From: Cryptomeria japonica
Taxonomy: Eukaryota; Streptophyta; Pinopsida; Cupressales; Cupressaceae
Direction: 5' to 3'
Assembly (NCBI RefSeq): GCF_030272615.1
Contig: NC_081406.1
Location: 394,838,439-394,900,438 of the forward strand
DNA length: 62,000 nt
The notes beneath the pieces were generated by a model. That model worked only from the letters and a program-made list of their open reading frames with translations. It was not told the origin of the DNA and ran no database searches. This document shows positions 13,201 through 24,694 of the stretch, one piece after another. A program made the position numbers and the translations under genes. Positions within the stretch are counted from its first letter, which is position 1. The number at the start of each line of letters is the position of its first letter.

Positions 13201-15216
13201 GTTGAGTGTTGTTTGCTACTCTCAACGCCCAACCAACACTCTTCTTTACTCCATGATACTTGCTGTTACTTTAGCTTAATGTTTAAACTTTTAATCTGCC
13301 TCCCCCTTTTTTTACCACGTGAGCTGCTAAAATCTTTTGCAAACCACTTTAGCCACCATGCTACCTTGGAGGTCTATTTTGCTGCACGTGAGGAGAAGGA
13401 GATAACTGGAATTTGCTTGTTTCAAAAGCTCTTGTAACTTCAAGACATCTGCCAGCCCATACTCTATTTAGTTTTCAACTTAACATCCTTCCTCATCCAC
13501 AACGCATGGTGCTTTATTTGGCATTTGATTTGGGGCTTCCCAGAATCTATTCACCATGCTTAAAATCTAGATTGTATTGCACACACCACAGGGATACATC
13601 TCGTGAAACTCAAGTCAATGGACTCTTTAGTGATGGCGTGACAACAATCATATATGTTTCATTGCCATACATGACATCAACCCGCTGAAATGCATTGAAG
13701 TTACAAAACTGCTAAACATTGCCCATCTCAATATGTTGTATTTTCCTGATTGGGATATTGTCCACAAAGAACACAGTGATTTCAATTCCAAAGAACGCTA
13801 TACTCATGGAATTCAGTTACGGGATCGAACTATAGGTGGAATCTCTCTTCTCGGCCTATATGAACACTTCCATTCCCATGAACATTGGTCTGCAGAACGT
13901 TCAACATGAACAAATAATGACACTTCTATGCAAGCCTATATCTTTATTCATCATAAAGTCATGCACTAAGAGCATTTTCGCCATAAAAAATTAATGCACG
14001 GGCGCGAGCCAGGTCGGGCCCCAAAGTGGGTCCGACTAAAAAAAATTTCGTTTTCAAGCTACTGGCCTCTGGAATATCTTCACGGGCCTCAAATATACCT
14101 CTGGGAACAATCGGGGTCGTTTTCGGATAATTAATCCGCATTTTACAACCTTCAAGCAATTACGCCACAATTTTCGCATTTAATCGTGAAGAAGTAATTT
14201 TCAAACCTGTCAAAACACCTTTCTAGAGCTTGCCATCGGACAGGCGTGTACTTTGATATACAAGCATGAACATTGCTAAGCAGTTTTTCAAGACGAGTCT
14301 CAAGTGAAGAGATATTAATTTCTGAAAATGCCCAACTGGCTTTGTCGACACTGCGGACCTGATGAAGTCAATGTCCTGGCAACACATGACGCCTTTCTCA
14401 AAAATATCAAACGACCTCCGCGGGTCCTCAAATTCAGAACATAGGTACCTTAAAGTACATATTAAAGCTTGGAAATATCAGTTCAATCACCAGACTGACA
14501 GGATGCAAATGGTGCACTCACCAAAATGGCTAAATTAACTGATATAACACTGGAGTGCGGATAACTGAATTTGATGGTAAAATGAGCTCTTTTGAAAACC
14601 GATCAAACGGATTGATAAAGGCTTGAAATTTGAAACGTAGCTCATCACTTATACCAACATTAGCCCGTAACAAACATTCTGACATGATGCTTACTGAGGC
14701 AACTTTTATACTTACGCGAAACAGGGCTCCGACTAGCTGTCGAAACAGGGACTTGCCAAAACACACAAACTGCAAACGGATTCGGCTTTGAAAACTGAGC
14801 AAATGGATTCGTCAAGACTTGAAATTTTGCAGGGTAACTCACTTTTATGCATATAATTGAATCCATTTTTAATTTCTCCATGACGATCAATAGGGAAAAA
14901 GATGTAATCGCTCAAAGAAGGCTACTCAATAAAATCTGCATTTGTGCCTAAAATGCACTTCCAGCTCACCCCTCAAACTGGGTACCTCATAAACTTATCC
15001 AAATTGAATTCTGAAAGTTGCACATCACTGAATAGGCCAAATGAAAGGTGTGGGACATGAATCCCGAGCCTTACCCCCTGAAAATCAACTGGCTCCATTT
15101 TACCCCCTTGTTAACTAGGCCATTCAAACTGACTTATTTAGGTGCCTTTTTGACATACAGAGCAAAATTTTGAAATAGGCCTACAAACTTTGACTCAATT
15201 TTAAATACTCCCAACA
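10249..15216 (-). mobile_element. Element A, right LTR (5' LTR by gag orientation)
   Basis: 4,968 bp, nearly collinear with the left LTR. It retains more CACGTG and other CpG sites than the left copy, for example near 11478, 11580, 12287, 12345, 13158, 13315 and 13386. No long ORF. The tail at 13960-15215 is the U3 start in minus orientation. Confidence 0.92.
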
Positions 15217-15221
15217 CAACC
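15217..15221. repeat. Target-site duplication of A, right (CAACC)
   Basis: Matches 1382-1386. The B LTR sequence continues without loss after it. Confidence 0.92.
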
Positions 15222-16500
15222 CTCCCAATAATCTTCCAACTGAGGTACATGCTGATCGGGCACCATCTTCTATACATATTCGGCGATAAAACCTTTACTA
15301 TCAAAATTATCTCTTTTCACAAAGGTCTTCAAATGAAAGCTGTTAAATTCTAGCTCAAGATTCAGTGCATCAGAGACAGACCTGCAGCTGTAATGGCCTA
15401 AATTAATGGGGAAATCCCACTTGTGTCGGAGTCCTCACCATAATCCTTTGTGACATAGGCAAGCTGCCTAGAAATTTTGATCAAAATACAGGAGTCTGAA
15501 ACATACCTGGGTAGCCTAAAGGGTTCACCTTCAAATCCTCCAACCCTTAGGTAAGTGAAGTGGCTAAACTGTGTAAAGAAACTGTTGTAGATGTTAACAA
15601 GTTCAACAACTTCTATAGATATTCTTCTATGCAAGTTACCTTGTAATTCAAAGGTCAACCTCCCAGGGAAAATATCATTCCAATGGAGATAATCATCAAC
15701 ATGCCCTTGTAAAGTCAAATTAGGATGATACTCATAAATTCTTATGCCTTAAACCCATTTTGCATGGGACAATCCAGACTATTCTCTCACACAAGCAAGC
15801 ATATATAATAGGTAGGAAGACATATAAAAGTTAGGCATTCCAAGATAATTACTCAAACCTTCGTGTAACCTTTCCATGATAACAGTTCCCTAGTCGATGA
15901 ACCAATTTTTATCCAGAGTGACCTGGATGAAGAAATACATCCAATCCTGCCAAAAGAAAGAGTGGGAATTACCCTTTACTCTTCTTAACAATATTATGAA
16001 GTCTCAAATTGCGGGAATTAAATGCTCACGGGTTAGAGGTCTCAGCAGCCTTGAACCTCCTTTCTAGAATTTCAGAAGCCAATTCCGCATAGTAATAGTT
16101 TTGTAATACTGCTTTTTCTCAGAGAAAATTCCACAGGATTTTCCAATCATCCAATCTTCATAGGGTTCCCGGTGTGGGATACCCATAGCTGCCATTACTA
16201 TCTATCTATCTATGGATAACAAAACCTCACCATTGTTTTTCCTTATGCATCTATTACCCTTGTCATAGTGATTCATACATTCTAAAACTAATTCAGGGCA
16301 AGGAGCAGCTATGGGAAATGCGACTGCTTCTAATAACCCGCTTTGTGCAACATCTCTCATCATAGGATCTGCGGCTAGGTTCCAGACTCTTTCTACAAAA
16401 TCATCTAAATCCAGTTGAATTAATGTTGTATCACCTAGTTTCGGTAAAGAGCTTACAAGGGAAGATGAGCTCATCAATTTGGGCAAAATATGCCTCATGT
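15222..16500 (-). pseudogene. LTR-encoded ORF of B, left copy, N-terminal part
   Basis: Counterpart of 26223-27564. Lesions differ from the right copy. TAG at 16202-16204 faces an intact CAG at 27205-27207, while CAG at 15569-15571 faces TAG at 26572-26574. A 1-bp deletion near 15410 shifts the SDTSGI frame. The codon near 16004 is TGA here and TAA at 27007-27009 in the right copy, so that stop may predate insertion or mark a real ORF end. Confidence 0.75.
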
Positions 16501-17063
16501 TTAGCTCATGATTTTCTCCAATTAATCCCAGGCAAAGAAGGAAAGTGGAAACGGAAACAAATAGCTAACAAAATATCGAGATCTTTAAAACAAGCTGCAG
16601 TAATTTAGAAAGTTGTTGAACATGCCTTCCTCTGTCCTCTGAAAACCCCTATCACAGTCTATTTCTCCTGCTCCAAAAATCCTTCTCAAAACCTTCTCAA
16701 GGAAATAATAATATTGATGTGACATCTACTCAGTTTTAAAGCCGAGAAAATCGTACCCATCGTTACCATAAACTGTCTCCCTTACACTTCGTTCGTGTGG
16801 CCTTACTCTGAAATGATTGTATCGGAGCATGCCTTAAATGCTAGATCACTTCACTTTAGACACTATGGATCCTCACACACACTTGCTATAAATGACAGAT
16901 TTCAAATCATTAGAGAAAGAATATTCCTCTCTTCTGTGGTCGTTAATCATCTATTGAAATGCGCACCGTCACCTCACGCCAAGTCACATGTCTTTCGAGA
17001 AACCTATACATCAAACTCTATATTTTGTGAAACAATCACGACACAAAATTAGAATGAGAAATG

Positions 17064-17110
17064 TTGAACTTTGAACTTTGAAACCAAAAGGTTCAAGTTC
17101 AAGGTTCAAA
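17064..17110. repeat. Inverted repeat 1 in B left U3
   Basis: A run of TTGAACTTTGAAC-type words is followed by GGTTCAAGTTCAAGGTTCAA, forming an imperfect hairpin. The same hairpin is at 28060-28106. Confidence 0.75.
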
Positions 17111-17182
17111 GAATGTAAAATACTGACAAGGACTAGCAAAGACTTAAAACCGCAGGAGGAAAAACATTCAAAACAACGCCCA

Positions 17183-17234
17183 TTGAAATTTGAACCTTGA
17201 ACCGAAAAGGTTCAAGTTCAAGGTTCAAGTTCAA
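17183..17234. repeat. Inverted repeat 2 in B left U3
   Basis: A second TTGAACCTTGAACC / GGTTCAAGTTCAA hairpin ~120 bp from the first. The counterpart at 28181-28219 is partly eroded. Confidence 0.75.
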
Positions 17235-17362
17235 CGCAGTGAAACTTAACAATGGCCAGGCTATATGAGGAAAATTAAACAAATGACTTGACCAACGGAT
17301 TAAACGGGTATTACTCCGAGAAAGGACATATATGAAATGAAAATTTTATATGGGCCCAATAG

Positions 17363-17380
17363 TGGCTTTGCATGGGGACT
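17363..17380 (+). other. PBS-like motif at inner border of B left LTR
   Basis: The plus strand reads G then TGGCTTTGCATGGGGAC directly at the LTR border, as in A. No polypurine tract is visible where a minus-oriented element should have one. Confidence 0.6.
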
Positions 17381-17522
17381 GGGACTTTAAAGTAGCAAGC
17401 AATGAACCTCAAAATCTCTGGCTTCACGAAATGACTAAGCAAGGTTCAACTTACAAAAAAACCGACACACCTAAACTAACACAACAAAAGAAAGTATGTA
17501 CAAACCGATGGGGGATGTCTAT

Positions 17523-18851
17523 TTACAATTGATACAGTTTTAAGTCCTGCCCATTATAGGATAGGGGTAGTTCAAAGCCATCCTGGTAAGCAAGTTTAAA
17601 ATAATTGGGGCCCTTTACCTCATGAATCAGATAAGGTCCCTTCCACAGTGACTCAAACTTGCCATGAGCACCTTTTGGCTCTCTCCTTTTATCCCATAAT
17701 AACACTAGATCACCTTTCATGAATTTTTTGGGCCTTACTTTCTAATCAAAAATCCTTTTAACCTTCATCTGATGCTCTGTAATCCTATCAACCGGTTTTT
17801 CCCTTTCTTCTTCAATTCTAGTTAGGTACATAATTCTTTTTTCAAGAGAGCTCTGGAAAAATGCATCTTCTATCACTATCTGCAGCCTAGAAGCTGCTAA
17901 CTCTAAAGGAAGAGAGAGTTGTGTGCCAATGCCATATACTAGCTCAAATGGTGATATCCCTGTGACCCATTTTGGTGAGGTTTGATCTGCCCATAGTGCT
18001 TCATGCAACCTCTTGTGCCAATCCCTGAAATTCTCACTAACCAACTTTCTCATGATGTTGATCAAATTCTTGTTACTCGATTCTGCTTGACCGTTACCTT
18101 GCGGATAATAATCAGAAGCGTGTGCCAAGGAAATTCCATGATCATAACAAAATAGACTTAACTCAGATGAAGAGAAATTTGATGCATTATCTATGACTAT
18201 TTTCTGAGGGACTCCAAACCTGACAAGAATATTATCCTTAAGGAAGGTACACACAATCTTTGAAGTGGTTTTTTTTAATAGGGATAGCTTCCACCCACTT
18301 AGTGAAATAATCCATTGCTGTTAATATGTGAGTATGCCCCGCACTAGAAATGGGGTTCAAAGGGCCAATGAAATCTATTCCCCACTGTTTAAACGGTTCT
18401 TCAATTACCACAGGTCTCAAAGGCAAGGCGGCTAACTAGGGTTTACCTATAAACAACTTGCACTTCACACCTCGCCACCCAGGCGTATGCATCCTTGAAC
18501 ATTCCCAGCTAGTAGTAACAATTCCTCAAGATTTTATATGCAATAAGAGTAGAAGAGAAATGACCCCCGCATGCCTCATTGTGAAAATTTTTCAAGAGAG
18601 CTTCTTGGTGCAGTTTATCTACACATCGGAGGAAAGTGCCATCTAATCCTTTTTTTGTACAATATGCTATTTGAGATGACGTACTTCACAACTTTCAACC
18701 TTAGATTTCTCTTTTCCCTAAGAGAAAGATGATCTGGACAGTTTCCATACGTAAGATAATATGCAACATTGGTGAACCAAGAATCCTGATGGCCAACGAA
18801 CAGGGTTAAAGGTAGACTGTCCTCTTCTTTAAACTCATTCTTTGCTATCAA
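17523..18851 (-). pseudogene. Element B integrase
   Basis: Integrase joins the cDNA to host DNA in the nucleus. Catalytic core motifs are visible: QWGIDFIGPL (first Asp), VIDNASNF (second Asp) and YPQGNGQAESSNK (Glu), then the FELVYG region and a C-terminal GPYLI module (SLWKGPYLIHEV, 17580-17640). No chromodomain follows. A run of eight T at about 18269-18276 shifts the frame between the first and second catalytic Asp. TAG at 17742-17744 breaks an otherwise continuous C-terminus. The N-terminal zinc-binding region (18430-18700) is frameshifted. Confidence 0.85.
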
Positions 18852-19300
18852 TTTACAAAGGCCCTATCCTCTAACTAGTTTAGTGGGCTTGATGTCCAAA
18901 TTGAATTCTTGAATCTTGGAGACCCAAGATGCTCTATTGTTGATGCCAACATCCTGTTGAGTTAAAACAACTTTTACTACAGAATTGGGAACAAAAATAG
19001 TTGCATATGAATGAAGTATGTAATACCTGAATTGCTTCACAACTTTTACCACCGCATAAGCCTGCTTCTGTATCTATGAGTATTTTAACTCATGCTTCTT
19101 CAAGGGGATACTCATGAAATAAATTGGCACCTCTTCACTATCCTCACCCTTTTGTACCAAAATCTCAGACATGGTATGCTCAGATGTGTAACAATAAATA
19201 ATAAAGTCCTTATTAAAGTCTGGATTAACTAGATTAGGTGCATGCGCGATGGCCCTTTTAATCTCTTCAAAATCTTTCTTGCCTGCTTCATTCCATCTAA
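18852..19300 (-). pseudogene. Element B degenerate gypsy-type RNase H
   Basis: Follows the RT connection region. FIIYCYTSEHTMSEILVQ stands where active enzymes have a YTDAS-like motif, so the first catalytic Asp is absent. Later the SWVSKIQEFNLDI and RG-G-L motifs align with the end of the Tat-type tether domain. Loss of catalysis in this domain is typical of Tat elements. Further stops occur near 18870 and 19075. No archaeal-type RNase H follows it; integrase comes next. Confidence 0.7.
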
Positions 19301-20372
19301 AGGCTACTTTTCACTCATCATATTCACAATGTATTTAGTAGTTTCAGCAAAATCAGGAATAAAACGCCTTAAGAAGTTCACCTGTCCAAAGAAGGACCTT
19401 ACTCCATTTCTATTTGAGGGGAGACAGAGCTATTGTATCACCTTTACTCTCTATGGATCAACCTTTACCCCCTCCTATGAGACGATATGTCCCAAAAGTT
19501 TTCCTTCTATGACACCAAAAACAGACTTTTTAGGATTAAAAGATACCCCATGCTCCCTACATCTCATCAGAACTTTTCTCAAATCTCGTACATGATGCTT
19601 CCTTCTTCTAGAGAAAATAGTCAGGTCATCTAAATACACCATGATAATCTCATCCTTCAAATGCCTGAAGGAAAGATCCATCGCCCTTTGAAACATTGCC
19701 CCTGCATTAATCAACCCAAAAGGCATTCTATTATACGCAAAGATACCCCAAGGGGTTATAAAGGTTGTCTTGTGTTGATCCTATTCCGCCACACTAATTT
19801 GATTATACCCAGAGAAGCCTTCCAGCATGGACATCATCTCGGACCTTGAAACAGTTTGTAAAATATGATCCATTGTAGGTAGGGGGTAGTTGTCTTTCAA
19901 ACTTGCTTGGTTTAAGTTTCTGAAATCGACATAGATTCGTATCTCACCGTTTTTCTTCTGATCATGAACTATGTTTGCAATCTAGGTAGAGTGATGCAGA
20001 GGATAAATAATTTGGGCCTTCAACATTTTGTCAACCTCATGAAAAATTGCTTTTGCTACCTTTGGATTAAAATTTTTAACTTCTGCCGAAAAGGATTGGC
20101 ACTTGGTTTCAAAGGAATTTGATGTTGGAACTTACTATCCCTGAAATTCTTCAAATCATCATATCTCCATGCAAAAACATCTTTAAACTTGACCAGCAAA
20201 TTGATGAACTTCCTTCTCTCCACTTCTGAACAGCATTTTCCCAAATTAACAAATTTAGGATCCTCATTGGTACCAATGTTAATTTTCTCATACTCACCAA
20301 AGCTTTGAAATGAAGGAGGTTCCCTATCCCTTTGCCTAACATATCGATCCATCCTATCATAAAGGTGTTCAA
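19301..20372 (-). pseudogene. Element B reverse transcriptase
   Basis: The pre-RT segment LLVKFKDVFAWRYDDL (about 20190) and the QKL motif are followed by finger and palm motifs. MPFGLINAGAMFQRAMD and MVYLDDLTIFS (19620-19726) contain the YLDD catalytic pair, and a LLGHIVS motif follows. Frameshifts and stops near 20050 and 19475 break it into pieces. Its role is to copy RNA to cDNA in the cytoplasmic particle. Confidence 0.85.
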
Positions 20373-20591
20373 GAGAAACTAAACCCTTTGGGATTTTATT
20401 CCCTTTTAGCTACAACATTCCATCATGTACTTCTTCTAGTGTATTGGGAAAAAACTCTTTACAACTCACCTCTGACCCCTCATATAACAAGGTTGTAAAA
20501 ATGTCAGCACATTGTAGAAAATTCTAAATCTATTTATCATTTTCAAACACCTGCCAGGATTCAGAATTATCAGGCACACTGGGTCTATAAA

Positions 20592-22175
20592 CTAGTTCAA
20601 CCTTGTAAGTGTTGGTTGTGAAATCCGGTGTGGTACCAGCAAGGCTACAAATACCGCCAAAGAATCAGCCTTCGAGGTAAACTCCCTCGGAATGACCTCA
20701 ACTGAAAAAGCATCAAAGGCTTCGATCTCATCCCAGACACGATTCCTATAATGTCTCAATCTCTCATTTTTGATAGCAAATAGGCCCCTCACTTGTTTAA
20801 CAATAAGTTCAGCATCACCTCTCACCTTCAACTTTTTGATTTGCAATCTCCTTGCTTCAGCCAGACCTAATAACAAGGCCTCATATTCGGTCGTATTATT
20901 CATGTTTTGGAATTCCAATTTGAAAGAATAAGGAATGACCTTTCCATGGGGAGGTATCAATATGACCCCGACCCCTGATCCAGAAGATGAACAACTCCCA
21001 TCAAATTCCATAGACCAAAGTGCATCATACATGCTTGAATCCATTAACATACTCTTGTCTTGAGGATCAGTCGATATCTTGTAATTACCAAAGCCACAAT
21101 CCTGGTACAAAATTTGAGCTTTCGGATCATCTGAGGGAAAAACTATGTATTTGGCCTTTGTTTCAGGGTGTAGAAGGACTCTTTGTTTTCCAACTGTGAT
21201 CATTGCTTGTGACCAATCCATCCTAATTTCCCCTCCCATGTCTTTACAGAATGTGCGACTCAACAACATGCCATAGCTAGCAGGGATGTCAGTCACTAGG
21301 ATTGTTAACTTGATTCTCTTAGCAGGGTGTGCTACTAAAGCGACCTGTGCATCCTTAATTTTCCCTAATAAAGGAACCTGCTTGGAGTCCATGGAGTAAC
21401 ACTTGCCAAAGGTCTTTGTTAGGGTTAAACCTAAAGATTTTTCTATAGCTGAGGGCATGACATTGTCAGATGCTCCTGAATCTATTATACAGCTACTCAA
21501 CTTGTGCCCATTAATATATAAGGACACATAGAAAGGTTCTGGTTTATTTTCAAAATTGGGTTCAAGGAAATCAACTTGTATAGGAATAGTCTCTGATGAG
21601 CCTTCAGGGATTACTAAAGCAGGATTGACATTATCGTGTGCTTGAGAATCACTACTCATGGGTGTTTGGGTTTCACTTGCTAAAGCATGTGCATCATTCC
21701 CTTTGACAAATTCAACCAATCTATCTAGCTCCTTTGGGTTTAATTTCAAATACTCAGCCGAAGTGATCTGAACACAAGATGTCTTGCAAAATTCAATGAT
21801 ATCAAAAGGGTTAGTAAAAGAATCAGAACTCAAAGAAGCAACCTCTTGAACAACCTTTGATATACCTCCATGACGGGTCAAAATTTCCTTTCCTTTCACA
21901 GTGTTGTGGACGGGTGTTACAACATCTTGAGATTTCAAATTCTGTTGAGTTCTTGTAAGAATTGCATATGAGGAATCTTCCAAAGAGATCAACATGTTTC
22001 CTCCCCTTTCTAAGTTAGAGACATATTCCATATAATGGATTTCAGAGTCGCCAGGCATACTTTGGGAGCTTCCTTCATCAGCTTCTAAGATTGTCTCTCC
22101 TTTGCTGATCATTTGGGAAAAATGAACCATCTCTGGACACAAAGAACCATCATGTTCGTCAGTTAAATGAAACAC
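20592..22175 (-). pseudogene. Element B protease plus archaeal-type RNase H
   Basis: A 527-codon open stretch in frame with gag (23534). Residues 1-200 are a low-complexity linker. Residues about 225-345 are an aspartic protease with IIDSGASDNVMP (Asp232). Residues about 385-510 are an RNase H of the type called aRNH: FDGS (Asp392), NTTEYEALLLGL (Glu430), RGDAELIVKQ (Asp454), then IPREFTSKADSLA (Asp504). All four catalytic positions look intact. The order protease-aRNH-RT is unusual. Element E in this window keeps aRNH just before integrase. Confidence 0.85.
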
Positions 22176-22262
22176 ACAAGAGTTTACCTTGGGGGGTGGT
22201 GCTTCAATAGCAAGTCTTTGTTGTATAGGGGGTAGTTGTAATTGTCTTCCTCCACCTCCTCC

Positions 22263-23534
22263 CTATTGATTAGGATATCTCCTAGGAATGTCTTGATATG
22301 GTTGGGAATAGGAAGTACCTGCTTTAGGAGTCCACCTCTTTAGGGCAATTACATCATTCATTAACCATTGGATAACAGGATCTGAGGAAGTAGTTGGTTG
22401 GGCATTAGATGTTTGTACTTCTCTTTTCCATTTACCTACAGTGATCAAATCATCCTCTAATTCAACTATGAGAGTTTTAGCGGCATTCAAATCTGCAACC
22501 CTTTGCCTATGAATCAAGAAACTTATTTTAGAGGGCATAGAATTAATTATAAAACATTTGAGATTATCATCTGAAGGTTTTTGGTTAACCAGAATCTTGT
22601 GTAGGATCTTATCAAATCTCGCTACAAAGTCCGTCATGGATTTAGGAAGCTCCTTTTTCAACTGGGATAACTAAACTAGGAGTGAGTGTTCATCTTCAAC
22701 TACCTTAAATCTAGCTTCAAATCTTGTCTTCAAATCCTGCCAGGTCGTTATCACACTATCTGACAAGTGATAAAACCAATCAGCCGCCACTCCTATCAAT
22801 GTCTGGATAAATAGCCTGATAGCCACATCTTCATGTTGAACCGCTATTATTCCATAGGCTACATTGAAAGCATTCAGGTGCTCATCTACAGTGACCATCC
22901 CATCCCCTCTAAATTTAGGTAAATGATCTCTAGCAGCTTTTGGCAAGGGATTAAGGTTCAAACCTAAATTCAACAGGCCTACAACTACCCCCCATGGGTT
23001 ATTGGCTACCATTGGAAGTATGATATTAAGAGGAGTAGGGTTAAATGAAATTGGTAAGGTAACACCGTGTAGGACCAAAGCTTGGAAAACTGGAGACGTA
23101 GGTGATGATGGTAATGAGGATGGAGGTCTACTTCTTTCCCTTCGTTGAGATGAGAAGGTAGGTTGGTAAGTTAAATTCTGCAGTTCTTCAAATATGGGAT
23201 CAGAAACCCCCTTCCTTCTTTGGGATCTAGTATACGACCTGGAGTCCAGTGTGGAACAATCAGGGTAACAAACGTCTGGGATTTTGTAATTGATTATCAG
23301 GGCATGAATAAAGAAAACCCTAGGAACAACTACCCTTTCAAAGACTAACACAGGCTGATCCGCTTGTCTTTCTATTGTGCTAAGAAGAGCACTTATTCTA
23401 TCATACTCCACTCGACTTCTTCTATGCCTCCAGGCTAGAGTATCTAGCTCAGAGGTAATGTTACTTTGTTCTTCTTGTACCCAATTTAAATTTGGTTGTA
23501 GAACAGGCAAAAACCCTTCAAGAGGCAATACCAT
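22263..23534 (-). pseudogene. Element B gag
   Basis: One frame with TAG at 22671-22673 and TAG at 22263-22265, and continuous in phase with the protease ORF, so the original was a single gag-pro-aRNH polyprotein of about 980 codons. The gag domain is at residues about 205-290 (DHLPKFRGDG, LFIQTLIGVAADWFYHL, ITTWQDLKTRFEARF). After the first stop, KKELPKSMTDFVARFDKILH continues the capsid region. I see no CCHC knuckle. The start is the first Met, 87 bp inside the LTR border. Confidence 0.85.
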
Positions 23535-23595
23535 TTATGAAGAACAAAGCATAACTATAATGACGACCTTGTTTTAAAATTAATTGTTCTTATCT

Positions 23596-23613
23596 GTCCC
23601 CAGCGGAGTCACA
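23596..23613 (-). other. Primer-binding site of B
   Basis: The minus strand reads TGTGACTCCGCTGGGGAC, seven bases inside the right LTR. It is the same type as A's PBS with the first bases changed (TGTGACTC for TGGCGACTC). Confidence 0.75.
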
Positions 23614-24694
23614 AAAAATTTGTTGGTAAACAGATTTGTCTCTCTTTATTTATTTAACCTTGCACATTATGGCTGATGAAAAGAAAGACAAATTACCTAC
23701 CAATCAGTTGGAAAATCATTATATTTGATTAACCTCTGAATTAAGGTACAACTCCCTCTAATAAATATTCAATCAGCTCCAAATTACACACAATCAATAG
23801 AATGCTTTTCACCAGAAAGCACTAAAAGGTAATTGCATTGACCAGTCAATAAAAATTGAATGCAAGCACTGATCCATATATAAATCTTTATATAAAGCCG
23901 ACAGACTACACACGTACACTAAAACAAAATGAAAATCCTTTTAAAGATGAAATTCGCTAATAATTTTTTGCACACATAGAAAGTATAATGACTCCTTCCT
24001 TGAAACAGATTTTCACAGAAATCAAATTACAGAATAACAACCGCACAGATTTGAAATCAAAGAGAACTGTTAATGAGATTTTCATTCATTGATGAATATC
24101 CACCTTCTTTATACACAACATCTTTAGCTAATTAAAAAGATAGTCTTTTCAAAAACTTAGTGAACCCTTTTAAAGTCATTACAAAACATATATATAGGTC
24201 ACTAGACCAATAGTATTTAACCAAAGTAAAATTAACTCATAAAAGTTAATAGAAAACAAACCTAACTATATAATCGAAACTAAGGAAAATGACTAGACTC
24301 ACTGGCAAACAACTACCAGCAGTGCTAGTCATGTCGTCTGCTCAATCCCGGTGTGATCACTTGGGTTGGTGTTTTGGACAGACACCATCACTGCCTTCGC
24401 CGCACTCCACTCTCGATGAACCTTTGAAAATTCTTGAATTACAGTTACGTGTGGCAAACTTATGTGAATTACCCTCTACTTCCAGAGCTCCTTCTTTCTC
24501 TTCACCATCTGCACTTTGTCTCTATGAGAATCCAGGTGATCGAGACAAACTATGAGCATCAACTCCACTTCGGAAATCCTCATGAAATCTTCCACAGCTA
24601 AGGATTTCTCCACTTTGATTTGTTGAATGTGGCTACTAAACTGGTTAATCATCTATGTGGTATCTTCCAGGGTTTCACTATCTTCTTTAAGCAA

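Larger units (their letters stand above)
1387..15216 (-). mobile_element. Element A: giant-LTR, gag-only retrotransposon
   Basis: Complete element with LTRs 1387-6352 and 10249-15216, interior 6353-10248 and CAACC duplications. Orientation is minus, because the primer-binding site lies next to the right LTR and gag reads leftward. The interior has a gag domain but no protease, RT, RNase H or integrase. LTRs longer than the interior match the published LARD and TR-GAG classes of non-autonomous elements. In the first 300 bp of the two LTRs I count six differences, all transitions, so the insertion is fairly young compared with its host B. Its mobilising partner is unknown; B-like elements with a related PBS are candidates. 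Confidence 0.92.
15222..17362 (-). mobile_element. Element B, left LTR, fragment 2 (3' LTR start)
   Basis: Aligns with 26223-28346. It ends at CCCAATA where the right copy has CCCAACA, a C-to-T change at the terminal dinucleotide. It carries the N-terminal half of the LTR ORF and two inverted repeats near the LTR start. Confidence 0.9.
17363..23620 (-). mobile_element. Element B interior (Ty3-gypsy, Tat/Ogre-like)
   Basis: 6.26 kb. The minus-strand order is gag, protease, archaeal-type RNase H, RT, degenerate gypsy RNase H, integrase. The degenerate RNase H after RT ending in a KGQ-like motif, and the presence of a second RNase H, are hallmarks of Tat/Ogre lineages. The second RNase H lies before RT instead of after the first one. 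Confidence 0.88.

Noticed and set aside
16875-16895. TATAAATG on the plus strand in B's left LTR, also at 27880
   Set aside because: Wrong strand for B's gag-pol orientation, so not taken as its promoter.
17523-17740. Chromodomain at the end of B integrase
   Set aside because: The frame ends soon after the GPYLI module without aromatic-cage residues.
22040-22055. GAGTCGCCA match to the PBS core inside B's coding region
   Set aside because: Lies in the protease-upstream coding frame, is a single 9-mer and probably chance.
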